This document shows, piece after piece, positions 9,939-20,246 of a DNA stretch of 64,000 nucleotides. Under the pieces are notes generated by a model. That model had not been told where the DNA came from. It did no database searches and worked only from the letters and a program-made list of their open reading frames with translations. Origin of the DNA: Halomonas urmiana (GTDB lineage Bacteria > Pseudomonadota > Gammaproteobacteria > Pseudomonadales > Halomonadaceae). The position numbers were made by a program, and so were the translations under genes. How positions within the stretch are numbered: the stretch's first letter is position 1; every line of letters starts with the position of its first letter. The stretch lies in NCBI RefSeq assembly GCF_005780185.1, contig NZ_VBUI01000001.1, positions 1-64,000 on the forward strand, in the 5' to 3' direction.

Positions 9939-10670
9939 GACCGGAAGCGCCTTCCCCAGGCGCACCGCGACCGGCACGCCACCCTCGCGGATGATCTCGC
10001 AGCGCCGCGCCAGCACCTCCACACCGCGCGCGGCCACCTCGCGCAGGGTCGCGGCATAGGCCGGATCCAGGTGCGCGGCCGGCGCCACGTCCTCGATGCC
10101 CTCGTGGGCCACGCAGAACAGCAGCACGGCGCGATGCCCCCGGGCGGCCAATGCCGCCAGTGCCTCCAGGTGCCGGCGTCCCCGCGCGCTGACCGCGTCG
10201 GGGAAGTAGCCGTGGCCGTCGGCCTCCCTCAGCGTCACCTGCTTGACCTCGACGAAGGTCGTGGCGCGGCGGGGATCCTCGAGGCAGAAATCGAGTCGCG
10301 TGCGGTCATGGTCGATGCCCTCGACGCGCACCTCGCGGCGGATCTCCGCGTAGCCCGTCAGCTCCGCCACGCACCCCGCGCGCAGCGCCTCCTCGACGAT
10401 GCGGTTGGCGCGTCCGGTGTGCACCGAGGCCGCCGCCAGGCCGCCGTCGAGCTGGGGCAGCTCGATCAGTTCCCAGGTCCAGCCCAGCTTGCGCGCCGGG
10501 TTGTCGCTGGCGGCGAGCCACACCCGGCAGCCCGGCACGTTCACCGCGCGCATCGAACCGGTGTTGGGGCAGTGGGCCACCACCTCGCGGCCGTCATCGA
10601 GGCGCACGTCGGCCAGGAAGCGCTTGTAGCGACGCAGCAGGGTACCGGGCACCAGGGTCGGATACTCCAT
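9897..10670 (-). CDS. sfsA: SfsA family DNA/RNA nuclease-like protein
   Basis: SfsA (sugar fermentation stimulation protein A): an N-terminal OB-like DNA-binding part and a C-terminal PD-(D/E)xK nuclease-like part, named for an effect on maltose metabolism in E. coli. Visible motifs are HCPNTGSM near residue 34, RLDFCLED plus TFVEVKQVTLRE (the nuclease-like acidic/lysine core) and GRRHLEALAALAARGHRAVLLF. It is 257 residues against about 235 usual, with a slightly extended C-terminus in the stretch overlapping the Rieske gene. Its ATG shares one base with the upstream aminotransferase stop. In E. coli and Pseudomonas sfsA also sits next to dksA. Confidence 0.95.
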   Translation of the reverse strand: MEYPTLVPGTLLRRYKRFLADVRLDDGREVVAHCPNTGSMRAVNVPGCRVWLAASDNPARKLGWTWELIELPQLDGGLAAASVHTGRANRIVEEALRAGCVAELTGYAEIRREVRVEGIDHDRTRLDFCLEDPRRATTFVEVKQVTLREADGHGYFPDAVSARGRRHLEALAALAARGHRAVLLFCVAHEGIEDVAPAAHLDPAYAATLREVAARGVEVLARRCEIIREGGVPVAVRLGKALPVSLNRQVDASVVVD

Positions 10671-11830
10671 CAGCGGCGCGCCAGGAAGCGCTCGAGGCGA
10701 CTCACCGCCTCCTCCAGCCGCGCCTCGCCGGTGGTGAAGGCGATGCGCACGTGATGCTCACCCCCCGACAGGGCGAAGTCGGTGCCCGGGGTGATGGCGA
10801 CGTTCTCCTCCTCGAGCAGCGCGCGGCAGAAGGCCTCGCTGTCGTCGCTGTAGCGCGAGATATCGAGCCACAGGTAGAAGGCCCCCTGGGGGGGAAGCGA
10901 CGGCGCCAGCCCCAGCCGCGAGAGCCCGGCCAGCAGGGCGTCGCGACGCCGGCCGAGCTCGCGGCGCCGCGCCTCGAGGATCTCGCGGCACTCGGGCATG
11001 AAGGCGGCCAGGGCGGCGTGCTGGGCCGGAGTGGAGGCGGCCAGGAAGACGTTCTGGGCCAGCCGAGTGAGTGGCTCGACCGCCGCCTCGGGCGCCACCA
11101 GCCAGCCCAGGCGCCAGCCGGTCATGCCGAAGTACTTCGAGAAGCTGTTGACCACGAAGGCGTCCGGGGTGGTCGCGGCCACCGAGATCGGCGGCAGATC
11201 GAAGCAGAGCCCCTGGTAGATCTCGTCGACCAGCAACGCACCGCCGCGCGCCTTGACGGTGTCGACCACCGCCGCGAGCCGGTCGGCGTCGAGCATGTGG
11301 CCGGTGGGGTTGGAGGGCGTGGCCAGCATGGCGAGCCGGGTCTCGTCGCGCCAGTGGCGCGCCACCAGCTCGGCATCCAGCTGCCAGCCGCTCTTCGCGT
11401 CCACCGGCACGGCATCCACCTCGGCGCCAGCCAGGGCCATGAAGTGGCGGTTGCAGGGATAGTTGGGGTCGGCCATCAGTACCCGGTCGCCGGGACCCGC
11501 CAGCAGCTGGCTGGCCAGCAGCAGCGCTCCGGAGGCCCCGGGCGTGATCAGGATGCGCGCCGGGTCGACCTCGGCACCGAAGTGCTCGGCGTAGTGCCCG
11601 GCGATCGCCTCGCGCAGCGCCGGCAGGCCGGCCGCCGGCGTGTAGCGGGTCTGGCCGGCCGCCAGGGCCGCCTGCCCGGCCGCCACCACGGGCGCGGGGG
11701 TGGCGAAATCGGGCTCGCCGATCTCCAGGTGGATGACGTCGTGGCCGGCGGCCTCCCGGGCCTGGGCGATCTCTAGCAGACTCATCACGCGAAAGGGGGC
11801 AATACGTGCCACCCGGGCATTCCAGGACAT
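10670..11830 (-). CDS. Class I/II PLP aminotransferase
   Basis: Fold-type I aminotransferase of the AspC/AlaA-like group, 386 residues. The Schiff-base lysine is in NSFSKYFGMTGWRLGWLV; upstream are EIGEPDFATPAPV (substrate-binding N-terminal segment), TPGASGALLLAS and ATPSNPTGHML, and near the end HHVRIAFTT supplies the carboxylate-binding Arg. The amino-acid specificity cannot be read from sequence. The ATG at 11830 starts the conserved MSWNARVARIAPFRVMSLLE; a longer frame to 12028 crosses the dksA promoter region and has no family similarity. It forms an operon with sfsA (1-nt overlap). A gene of this type lies at the same place in Pseudomonas. Confidence 0.92.
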   Translation of the reverse strand: MSWNARVARIAPFRVMSLLEIAQAREAAGHDVIHLEIGEPDFATPAPVVAAGQAALAAGQTRYTPAAGLPALREAIAGHYAEHFGAEVDPARILITPGASGALLLASQLLAGPGDRVLMADPNYPCNRHFMALAGAEVDAVPVDAKSGWQLDAELVARHWRDETRLAMLATPSNPTGHMLDADRLAAVVDTVKARGGALLVDEIYQGLCFDLPPISVAATTPDAFVVNSFSKYFGMTGWRLGWLVAPEAAVEPLTRLAQNVFLAASTPAQHAALAAFMPECREILEARRRELGRRRDALLAGLSRLGLAPSLPPQGAFYLWLDISRYSDDSEAFCRALLEEENVAITPGTDFALSGGEHHVRIAFTTGEARLEEAVSRLERFLARR

Positions 11831-12048
11831 CCGTGGCTCCTCTGGTCGCGCCGGAGAGCGAGGGGCATCTTTCCGACGGCCGGTGGTCAAATTTGACATG
11901 TTACGACTTTTGGCGTGACGCCGCAGTCCCGATGCCGCCAGAGGTTGCAACGCCGGTCTTTTTCCGATAAACAAGCATCCCTTTGGCGTGAAATACCCTG
12001 CCCGCGGCAGGTATCGATCAGCAGTCACTCAAGACACGAGGCAGACCC

Positions 12049-12486
12049 ATGCCAGTAGCAGAAAAGAAGATGGATGCTCCCAAGAAATTCACCCCGTACG
12101 AGCCGGCGGCGGGTGAAGAGTACATGAACGAGAAGCAGCTGGAGCACTTCCGCAAGATCCTGCTGGGCTGGAAACAGGAGCTCATGGAAGAGGTCGACCG
12201 CACCGTTCGCCACCTGCAGGAAGAGGCGAACAACTACGCCGACCCCGCCGACCGCGCTACCCAGGAAGAGGGCTTCAACCTGGAGCTGCGCACCCGCGAT
12301 CGCGAGCGCAAGCTGCTCAAGAAGATCAACGAGACCCTCGACAAGATCGACGAGGACGATTACGGCTTCTGCGAGGCCTGCGGCGTCGAGATCGGCATCC
12401 GCCGCCTCGAGGCGCGTCCCACCGCCACCCTGTGCGTGGACTGCAAGACCCTGGCCGAGCTCAAGGAAAAGCAGCTGGGCGGCTAA
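12049..12486 (+). CDS. dksA: RNA polymerase-binding transcription factor DksA
   Basis: Binds the RNA polymerase secondary channel and, with ppGpp, reprograms transcription in the stringent response. The 145 residues comprise a globular N-terminal part, a coiled coil with the tip motif DPADRA (both catalytic-tip aspartates present) and a C-terminal C4 zinc finger, CEAC...CVDC, spaced Cx2C-x17-Cx2C. Classical four-cysteine type, so not the zinc-free DksA2. Followed by its own terminator, then gluQ, as in many gammaproteobacteria. Confidence 0.98.
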   Translation: MPVAEKKMDAPKKFTPYEPAAGEEYMNEKQLEHFRKILLGWKQELMEEVDRTVRHLQEEANNYADPADRATQEEGFNLELRTRDRERKLLKKINETLDKIDEDDYGFCEACGVEIGIRRLEARPTATLCVDCKTLAELKEKQLGG

Positions 12487-12520
12487 CGGCGATGCCGATG
12501 CCCCGGATCTCCCCCCGCGA

Positions 12521-12543
12521 CGGGCACCTGAGGGTGCCCGTTT
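12521..12543 (+). terminator. Rho-independent terminator after dksA
   Basis: CGGGCACC (12521-12528) and GGTGCCCG (12533-12540) form an 8-bp stem with a TGAG loop, followed by TTTGCG. It separates dksA from gluQ, so gluQ probably depends on partial read-through or a nearby promoter. Confidence 0.7.
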
Positions 12544-12574
12544 GCGTGTCGGCCACCCGCGCCGGAGCCGCGCG

Positions 12575-13468
12575 ATGAGCGACTACCGTGGGCGCTTCGC
12601 CCCAACCCCCTCGGGACCGCTGCACTTCGGCTCCCTCGTGGCGGCCCTGGCGAGCTTCCTCGATGCCCGTCGGGCGGGCGGCGAGTGGCGGCTGCGCATC
12701 GAGGACATCGACCCGCCGCGCTGCCCGGCCGGCGCCGCCGACACCATCCTGCGCCAGCTCGAGGCCTTCGGCCTTGGCTGGGACGGCCCGGTGAGCTGGC
12801 AGCACGACCGCGACGCGGCCTACGGCGCCGCGCTCGAGCGCCTCGAGGCCGCGGGCCTCGCCTACCCCTGCAGCTGCTCGCGCAAGCAGTGGCGCGAGCA
12901 TGCCGTCTATCCCGGCTGGTGCCGCCACGGCGTCTGCGACCTTACCAGGCCGGTGGCCTGGCGGCTGCGCAGCGACCTAGGCCCGCGCCCGGTGGTCTGG
13001 CCGGACCGGCTATTCGGCGAGCAGCGCTTCGACCCCGCCGCGCTCGGCGACGTGGTGCTGAAACGCAAGGACGGCCTCTGGGCCTATCAGCTCGCGGTGG
13101 TGGTGGACGATGCCGACCAGGGCATCAGCGACGTGGTGCGCGGTGTCGACCTGCTCGACAACACCCCCTGGCAGCGCCAGCTGCAGCAGGCGCTGGGCTA
13201 TCCCGAGCCGCGCTACCTACACCTGCCGCTGATCCTCGGCGACGACGGCCAGAAACTCTCCAAGCAAAACCTGGCGCCGGCCCTGCCCGAGGCCGATGAT
13301 GCGGTGCGCCCGCTGCTGCATACGGCCCTGGCCGCGCTGGACCAGGCGCCGCCGGAGTCGATGGCCACGGCCCCGGTGGCCGAGCAGCTGCAGTGGGGTA
13401 TCGCCCATTGGGACGTCGCCCGGCTGCGCGCCGCGCCCCATCGCCAGACCGACGCCACCACCCCCTGA
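12575..13468 (+). CDS. gluQ: Glutamyl-Q tRNA(Asp) synthetase
   Basis: Truncated GluRS paralogue that attaches glutamate to queuosine at the wobble position of tRNA-Asp. In 297 residues it has the class I motif [11 protein letters not shown] near residue 10, the zinc-binding run CSCSRKQW...[10 protein letters not shown] characteristic of GluQ, and KLSKQN as the KMSKS equivalent; the anticodon-binding domain of GluRS is absent. Start at 12575 begins [14 protein letters not shown]. Lies right after dksA, the usual site; in Pseudomonas this is followed, as here, by cbrA. Confidence 0.96.
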   Translation: MSDYRGRFAPTPSGPLHFGSLVAALASFLDARRAGGEWRLRIEDIDPPRCPAGAADTILRQLEAFGLGWDGPVSWQHDRDAAYGAALERLEAAGLAYPCSCSRKQWREHAVYPGWCRHGVCDLTRPVAWRLRSDLGPRPVVWPDRLFGEQRFDPAALGDVVLKRKDGLWAYQLAVVVDDADQGISDVVRGVDLLDNTPWQRQLQQALGYPEPRYLHLPLILGDDGQKLSKQNLAPALPEADDAVRPLLHTALAALDQAPPESMATAPVAEQLQWGIAHWDVARLRAAPHRQTDATTP

Positions 13469-13480
13469 GAGGAGCCCGAC

Positions 13481-13657
13481 GTGTACGTCTATCGCATCAT
13501 GCTCTTCCTGGTCTTCGGCGGGTATCTGCTCTCGCCACTGCTGATGAGCGGCTGGGCGAGTCCCGAGATCGCCTGGTATCGCCCCTTCGTGGTCTGGGGC
13601 GTGCTGATCGCCCTGACCCTGTGGCTGGAACAGAAGAGAAAGCTCGATGAACGCTAG
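13481..13657 (+). CDS. cbrX: Small membrane protein upstream of CbrA (CbrX-like)
   Basis: A 58-residue protein from a GTG start 13 nt after gluQ, with GAGAGGAG 6-13 nt upstream. It begins MYVYRIMLFLVFGGYLLSPL and ends LWLEQKRKLDER. Two hydrophobic segments (about residues 6-24 and 37-50) flank a polar Trp/Pro-rich turn. Its stop codon lies inside cbrA (11-nt overlap). In Pseudomonas putida a small gene named cbrX precedes and is translationally coupled to cbrA; position, size and overlap agree. Homology is inferred from these, not from an alignment. Confidence 0.78.
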   Translation: MYVYRIMLFLVFGGYLLSPLLMSGWASPEIAWYRPFVVWGVLIALTLWLEQKRKLDER

Positions 13658-16584
13658 TCTCGGCGCCGTCCTGGCACTGGGCAGCGGCTACCTGCTGCTG
13701 CTGTTCCTCTGCGCCCTGGCGGTGGAGCGCGGCTGGATTCCTACGCGCATCGCGCGCCACCCGGTGGTCTACACCCTGGCACTCGGCACCTACGCCAGCG
13801 CCTGGGCGATCTACGGCAGCCTGGAGCTGGCCAGCCGCGCCGGCTACGGCTACCTGGCCTACTACCTGGGGGTGGCCGGCGCCTTCCTGCTCGCCCCGGT
13901 GCTGCTGGTGCCGATCCAGCGCATGACCCGCACCTACCAGCTCGCCTCGCTGGCCGACCTCTTCGCCTTCCGCTTCCGCTCGCGCTGGGTCGGCACCCTG
14001 ATCACCCTGGTCAGCCTGCTCGCCGTGTTGCCGCTGCTGGCCCTCCAGGTGCAGACCCTGGGCGACACCATCCACCTGCTGACCGGCAGCGCCTCGCCGG
14101 CCCTGCTGGCGCTTGCGTTCTGCGCGCTGATCGCGCTGTTCGCGATCCTCTTCGGTGCCCGCCATACCCGGCTCCACGCCCGCCACGACACCCTGCTGGC
14201 GGCCATCGCCCTGGAGTCGCTGGTCAAACTGGTCGCCATGCTGGCGCTGGGCGGCTTCGCGCTGTTCGTGGTCTTCAACGGCCCCGGCGACCTGCAGGCC
14301 TGGCTCGACGGCCCGGGACGCCTGGCCCAGGCACACGTGAACCACCTGGATCCGGCCCAGTGGCGGACCCTGCTGCTGCTGTTCTTCGCCGCGGCCTTCC
14401 TGATGCCGCACATGTTCCACATCACCTTCGCCGAGACGCTCTCGCGGCGTACCCTGCTGCAGGCCGCCTGGGCACTGCCCTTGTTCCTGCTGCTGATGGC
14501 GCTGCCGGTGCCGCTGATCCTGTGGGCCGCCCAGCGCCTGGGCGTCGATGCCGCGGGGCTCGGCAGCGCCTACCTGGCCTACGGGCTCTCGGAGTCGCTG
14601 TGGCTGCAGGGCGTGGTGTTCATCGCCGGCCTCGCGGCCACCAGCGGCACCATGATCATCATCTCGCTGGCGCTGTCGGGGATGATCCTCAACCACCTGG
14701 TGCTGGTCGCCCACCCTCCGGTGGACCAGCCGGACCTCTACCACTGGCTGCGCTGGCTGCGGCGCGCCCTGATCGGCGCGGTGATCTTCGCCGGCTGGCT
14801 CTTCTACCGCCTGGTGGGGGTGAACCACGACCTCACCACCCTGGGACTGGCCGCCTTCATCGGCATGGCCCAGTGCCTGCCGGGTATGCTGGCGCTGCTC
14901 TACTGGCCCGGCGCCAACCGCAAGGGCATGGTCAGCGGGCTGACGGCCGGCGTGCTGGTGTGGCTCGCCGGCAGCTGGGTGCCGCTGCTGACCGACTTCC
15001 CGGCCCAGGTGCTGCTGCCGCCGGGCCTCGAGGCCCTGGCCGGCCAGCCGGACTGGTACGTGGTGACGATCGTCTCGCTGGCGGCCAACATCCTCACCTT
15101 CATCCTGGTCTCGCTGCTCACGCCCACCTCCGACGGGGAGCGCGCCGCGGCGGAGGCCTGCTCGGTGGACGCGGTGATCCGCCCCAAGCGCCTGCCGCTG
15201 GTCGCCGGCAACGGCGAGGAGTTCAAGTACCACCTGGCCCGCGCCCTGGGCGAGGAGGTCGCCGGCCGCGAGGTCGACCGGGCGCTGACCGACCTGGGGC
15301 TGTCGCCGCTGGATGGGCGTCCCTACGCGCTGCGCCGCCTGCGCGATCGCATCCAGGCCAACCTCTCGGGGCTGATGGGCCCCTCGGTGGCCCAGGACAT
15401 CGTCGATCGTCACCTGCCCTATCGCCGCGGCGGCCTGGAGCCCACCGACGACATCCACTTCGTCGAGAGCCGTCTGGAAGCCTACCGCACCCGGCTGACC
15501 GGCCTGGCCCGCGAGCTCGACGGCCTGCGCCGCTACCACCGCCGCATCCTCACCCGACTCCCGGTGGGCCTGTGCGCCTTCGGCGTCGACGACGAGCTGC
15601 TGATGTGGAACGACGCCCTCGCCGAGCTGACCGGCATCGACGGCGCCAGCGTGGTTGGCTCCCGCCGGGACAGCCTGCCGCCGCCCTGGAACGACCTGCT
15701 GGGGCGCATGTTCCTCGAGCATCACGACCACCTCTACAAGCAGCCGGTGGTCCTCGACGGCAGGCCCCGCTACCTGAGCCTGCACAAGGCCGAGCTCACC
15801 GCCGACGAGGACATCCGCGGCGGCACCGTGGTGCTGGTCGAGGATCACAGCGAGATGAAGTGGCTGGAGGACGAGCTGGTGCACGCCGCGCGGCTCGCCT
15901 CCATCGGCCAGCTGGCGGCCGGGGTGGCCCACGAGATCGGCAATCCGGTCACCGGCATCTCCTCACTGGCGCAGAACCTGCGCTACGACACCGACGACCC
16001 GGAGGTGCTGGAGACCGCGACCCAGATCCAGCAGCTCACCGACCGCATCTCGCGCATCGTCGAGTCGCTGGTCGGCTTCGCCCACGGCGGTCGCCACGTG
16101 GCGGGGCAAGCCTTCGCCTCGGTCTCGCTGGCCGAGGTGACCGACGAGGCCCTGCACTTGATCCACCTCGCCCGCTCGGGGGAGGATATCCACTACCGTA
16201 ATCGCTGCCCCGAGGGCCTCGAGATCGAGGGCGATGCCCAGCGGCTGCTGCAGGTGATGGTCAACCTGCTCGGCAACGCCCGGGATGCCAGCGTCCCCGG
16301 CGGCGAGGTGGTCGTCGACGCCGGCCGCCAGGGCGCGTGGCTGCACGTCACCGTCACCGACCAGGGCCACGGTATCGCCGAGCACGTGCGCGACCACCTG
16401 TTCGAGCCCTTCACCACCACCAAGCCTCCCGGCGAGGGCACCGGGCTCGGCCTGCCGCTGGTCTACAGCATCATCGCCGAGCACGGCGGCCAGATCGACA
16501 TCGACTCCCCGCCCCCCGGGCAGGCCCAGGGCACCCGCATCAACCTGTGGCTGCCCCTTAACACAGAGCATGGTGACCCCACCG

Positions 16585-16607
<23 letters not shown>
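13647..16607 (+). CDS. cbrA: Sensor histidine kinase CbrA (transporter-kinase fusion)
   Basis: Sensor of the CbrAB system that matches carbon and nitrogen use. The first ~500 of 986 residues form a polytopic SLC5/SSS-type transporter domain with about 13 membrane segments. A linker and a PAS-like region follow (~630-730, FGVDDELLMWNDALAELTGI), then HisKA with phospho-acceptor His762 in GVAHEIGNPVTG and a HATPase domain (NLLGNARDAS, VTDQGHGI, GTGLGLPLV). The protein is about the usual length for Pseudomonas CbrA. It overlaps cbrX by 11 nt and cbrB by 23 nt, so the three are translated as one unit. In Pseudomonas the transporter part can carry histidine; here that is inference. Confidence 0.95.
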
Positions 16608-17973
<1,366 letters not shown>

Positions 17974-18016
17974 CGCCGCTTGGCCATACGACCTCTGGCC
18001 ATACGACCATAGTGCA

Positions 18017-18050
18017 AGCGCCCGCGGCCGACGCCGCGGGCGCTGTTTTT
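18017..18050 (+). terminator. Rho-independent terminator after cbrB
   Basis: A 12-bp perfect stem, AGCGCCCGCGGC (18017-18028) with GCCGCGGGCGCT (18033-18044), CGAC tetraloop, then GTTTTT. It ends the cbrXAB transcript and isolates the RNA gene that follows. Just upstream, TGGCCATACGACC occurs twice in tandem (17981-17993 and 17996-18008). Confidence 0.9.
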
Positions 18051-18079
18051 CGCCCCTCCGACCCGCGTTCTGCACCATT

Positions 18080-18130
18080 TGTTACCTTCCCACACAGCCA
18101 CTGCCCCATGGCGGGGCCAGATGGGTAACA
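18080..18130 (+). promoter_or_regulatory. Candidate CbrB upstream activating sites
   Basis: TGTTACC (18080-18086) and its inverse GGTAACA (18124-18130) lie 75-125 bp before the -24/-12 promoter. The half-site centres are about 44 bp apart, or four helical turns. TGTTAC-type inverted half-sites have been described as CbrB targets in Pseudomonas, and the distance suits an enhancer-binding protein. An A/T-rich tract (18168-18200) between sites and promoter could bind IHF and bend the DNA. Binding is inferred. Confidence 0.5.
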
Positions 18131-18204
18131 CTCCGCCGCCGCGTCGGAACCTGGCCCTCGCACACCATCCATATCTACTTGTTTTATATATATTTTCTCG
18201 GCAG

Positions 18205-18220
18205 TGGCACACCACCTGCT
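18205..18220 (+). promoter_or_regulatory. Sigma-54 (-24/-12) promoter of the CrcZ-like RNA
   Basis: TGGCAC-N6-TGCT puts the invariant GG at 18206-18207 and GC at 18218-18219, the exact sigma-54 spacing. Transcription should start near 18231. The A/T-rich tract just upstream and the neighbouring sigma-54 activator gene cbrB support it. Confidence 0.8.
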
Positions 18221-18230
18221 ACTATCAGGC

Positions 18231-18725
18231 CAAGAAAAACAAATCCGGACGTCACCGGGTGCCAACAACAACAACAAGGCAGCCAGGCGTGACAGGGCCC
18301 GCCCCGACAACAACAAGAGACTCGGGCCCCTACGACTTCGGCGCTTGCCGACAACAAGAACAGCAGCGGCACGGCGCGAGGCCTTCGAGACTCAACAACA
18401 ACAAGCGACTCGAAGCACCGGAGCCATCAGGACGCGACGCACCCAAGTACGGCCAACAACAATGACAACGGCCAGCGAGGTGCACTCCCGGCAACAATGC
18501 CAACAATCCGGGAGGAGGCATACTTCCATGCCGTCGTGGTTGGACTATTGTTTTGAATACGAGACGGTCGCCGTCAGGAGCATCAACAATCATAACAACA
18601 CCGCTTGCCTGAACACTCCTTGGTGACTGTGGTGCGTATTCAGGGCGATGCGCCATCACGAAGAAGAATCAGCTGCACGGACGCAGCATCCTGCTTTTGA
18701 GGGGAGGCCATCGGCCTCCCCTTTC
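18231..18725 (+). ncRNA. crcZ: CrcZ-like Hfq/Crc-titrating small RNA
   Basis: Lies between cbrB and pcnB, the place of crcZ in Pseudomonas, and has a sigma-54 promoter and a terminator, giving about 495 nt (Pseudomonas CrcZ is about 400). It is full of CA motifs (AAnAAnAA, as in AACAACAA), the Hfq/Crc target in catabolite repression. Motif clusters are at 18264-18277, 18309-18316, 18352-18359, 18393-18403 and 18455-18462, with shorter AACAA repeats at 18492-18507 and 18583-18600. Each cluster can be placed in the loop of a hairpin: stems 18257-63/18278-84, 18295-301/18323-29, 18347-50/18367-70, 18383-89/18409-15, 18451-54/18470-73, 18485-91/18508-14 and 18574-78/18608-12. Expected role: made when CbrAB is active, it titrates Hfq (with Crc if present) and relieves repression. 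No protein frame is credible. Structure and ends are predicted by eye. Confidence 0.85.
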
Positions 18726-18728
18726 TCT
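18701..18728 (+). terminator. Terminator of the CrcZ-like RNA
   Basis: GGGGAGGCC (18701-18709) pairs with GGCCTCCCC (18713-18721) over an ATC loop, followed by TTTCTCT. Only modestly T-rich but the stem is strong. No other terminator lies between the RNA promoter and pcnB. Confidence 0.75.
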
Positions 18729-18782
18729 GTCTGGCGACCCGTGTCTGGCGTCGACGTCACCCCCTCATCGCCGCGCCGCGCT

Positions 18783-18810
18783 TTGCAAGGTGTCAGTGGT
18801 CGGCTACACT
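18783..18810 (+). promoter_or_regulatory. Candidate sigma-70 promoter of pcnB
   Basis: TTGCAA (18783-18788), 16-bp spacer, TACACT (18805-18810). This would start transcription near 18817, 31 nt before the pcnB ATG, and makes pcnB independent of the RNA gene upstream. Confidence 0.5.
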
Positions 18811-18847
18811 CAACGCTTTTCCGCGTCCCGCGAGTCGATATCGCCGC

Positions 18848-20245
18848 ATGATCAAAGGTTTTACCCGCTTTCTGCAGAGCCCGGGCCAGCGCCTCAAGTC
18901 GCTGTTCGGCCCTCAGGATGCGCCGGCCGGCAGCACCGGTCCTCGCATCATTCCCCGCCAGGAACACCCGGTCTCGCGTCAGCACTTCAGTGACGCTGCC
19001 ATCAAGGTGCTCTACCGCCTGCACAATGCCGGCTTCCAGGCCTTCCTGGTCGGGGGGTGCATCCGTGACTCGCTGCTCGGCCACATGCCCAAGGATTTCG
19101 ACGTCGCCACCGATGCGACGCCGGAACAGATTCGCGAGCTATTTCGCAACTCGCGGATCATCGGCCGGCGCTTTCGCATCGTGCACGTCCGCTTCGGCCG
19201 CGAGGTGATCGAGGTCACCACCTTCCGCGGCAAGCCCAACGACGACCATGCCGATCATATCTCCCAGCAGTCGGACGATGGCCTACTGCTGCGCGACAAC
19301 GTCTGGGGCAACCTCGAGGAGGACGCCCTGCGCCGCGACTTCACGGTCAACGCCCTCTACTACAATATCGCCGACTTCTCGATCCACGACTTCGCCGACG
19401 GTGTGAAGGACATCGAGGCCCGCACCCTGCGGCTGATCGGCGATCCGGCGACGCGCTACCGCGAAGACCCGGTGAGGATGCTGCGCGCGGTGCGCTTCGC
19501 CGCCAAGCTCGACTTCCACCTGGACCCGGCCACCGAGGCGCCCATCGCCGACGCCGCGCCGCTGCTGCTGCAGATTCCGCCGGCTCGGCTGTTCGACGAG
19601 ATCCTCAAGCTGTTCATGGCCGGCCACGGGGTCGCCACCTTCCAGCTGCTGCGCCGCTACGGGCTGTTCGCCATGCTCTTCCCCGAGGCCGACGAGGCCA
19701 TGGAAGAGCTGCCCTGGGCCGAGCGTCTGGTCGAGCACGCGCTGGAGAGCACCGATCGACGCATTCGCGAGGAGCGCCCGGTGACACCGGCCTTCCTGTT
19801 CGCCGCCCTGCTCTGGGCGCCCGTACAGCAGCGTCAGGCGATCCTCGAGGCCGATGGCATGCCGGCGATCCCCGCGCTGCAGGCGGCTTCCCAGCAGGTG
19901 GTGTCGCGTCAGCTCCAGCACATCTCCATTCCCAAGCGCTTCAGCCTGCCGATGCGCGACATCTGGGATCTTCAGCAGCGGCTGCCGCTGCGCCGCGGCA
20001 AGCGCGTCTTCCAGACGCGCGAGCATCCGCGCTTCCGGGCCGCCTACGACTTCCTGCTGCTGCGCGAGGCGGCCGGCGAGCTCGACCCAGGGCTCGGCGA
20101 CTGGTGGACCGCCTTCCAGCAGGCCGACGAGCACGAGCAACGCCGCCTGCTGAGCAAGGCCGGCGCCGACCCGGCCGGTAGCGGGGCCCCGCGCAAGCGC
20201 CGCCGGCGTCGCCGCAAGCCGCGGGGCCCCGCGAGCGACGCATGA
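18848..20245 (+). CDS. pcnB: Poly(A) polymerase I
   Basis: Adds 3' poly(A) tails that mark RNAs for decay. The 465-residue protein has the class II nucleotidyltransferase signature LVGGCIRDSLLG...KDFDVAT (catalytic DxD) near residues 70-90, followed by IIGRRFRIVHV, RRDFTVNALYY and YREDPVRMLRAVRFAAKL. The very basic C-terminus (RKRRRRRRKPRG) is typical of PcnB and separates it from the CCA-adding enzyme. folK begins 1 nt after the stop, so the two are coupled. pcnB follows crcZ in Pseudomonas as well. Confidence 0.97.
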   Translation: MIKGFTRFLQSPGQRLKSLFGPQDAPAGSTGPRIIPRQEHPVSRQHFSDAAIKVLYRLHNAGFQAFLVGGCIRDSLLGHMPKDFDVATDATPEQIRELFRNSRIIGRRFRIVHVRFGREVIEVTTFRGKPNDDHADHISQQSDDGLLLRDNVWGNLEEDALRRDFTVNALYYNIADFSIHDFADGVKDIEARTLRLIGDPATRYREDPVRMLRAVRFAAKLDFHLDPATEAPIADAAPLLLQIPPARLFDEILKLFMAGHGVATFQLLRRYGLFAMLFPEADEAMEELPWAERLVEHALESTDRRIREERPVTPAFLFAALLWAPVQQRQAILEADGMPAIPALQAASQQVVSRQLQHISIPKRFSLPMRDIWDLQQRLPLRRGKRVFQTREHPRFRAAYDFLLLREAAGELDPGLGDWWTAFQQADEHEQRRLLSKAGADPAGSGAPRKRRRRRRKPRGPASDA

Positions 20246-20246
20246 C

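Noticed and set aside
13497-15932. 811-codon frame antisense to cbrA, and similar long antisense frames over infB, nusA, carB, pnp and dnaK
   Set aside because: Gln/Gly/His/Arg-rich shadow frames caused by high third-position GC. They lack starts with ribosome sites and known domains.
18204-18626. Open frames of 128-140 codons within the CrcZ-like RNA
   Set aside because: Rich in Asn/Gln/Thr because of AAC repeats, no ribosome site, and they cross the predicted hairpins; the stretch is better explained as RNA.
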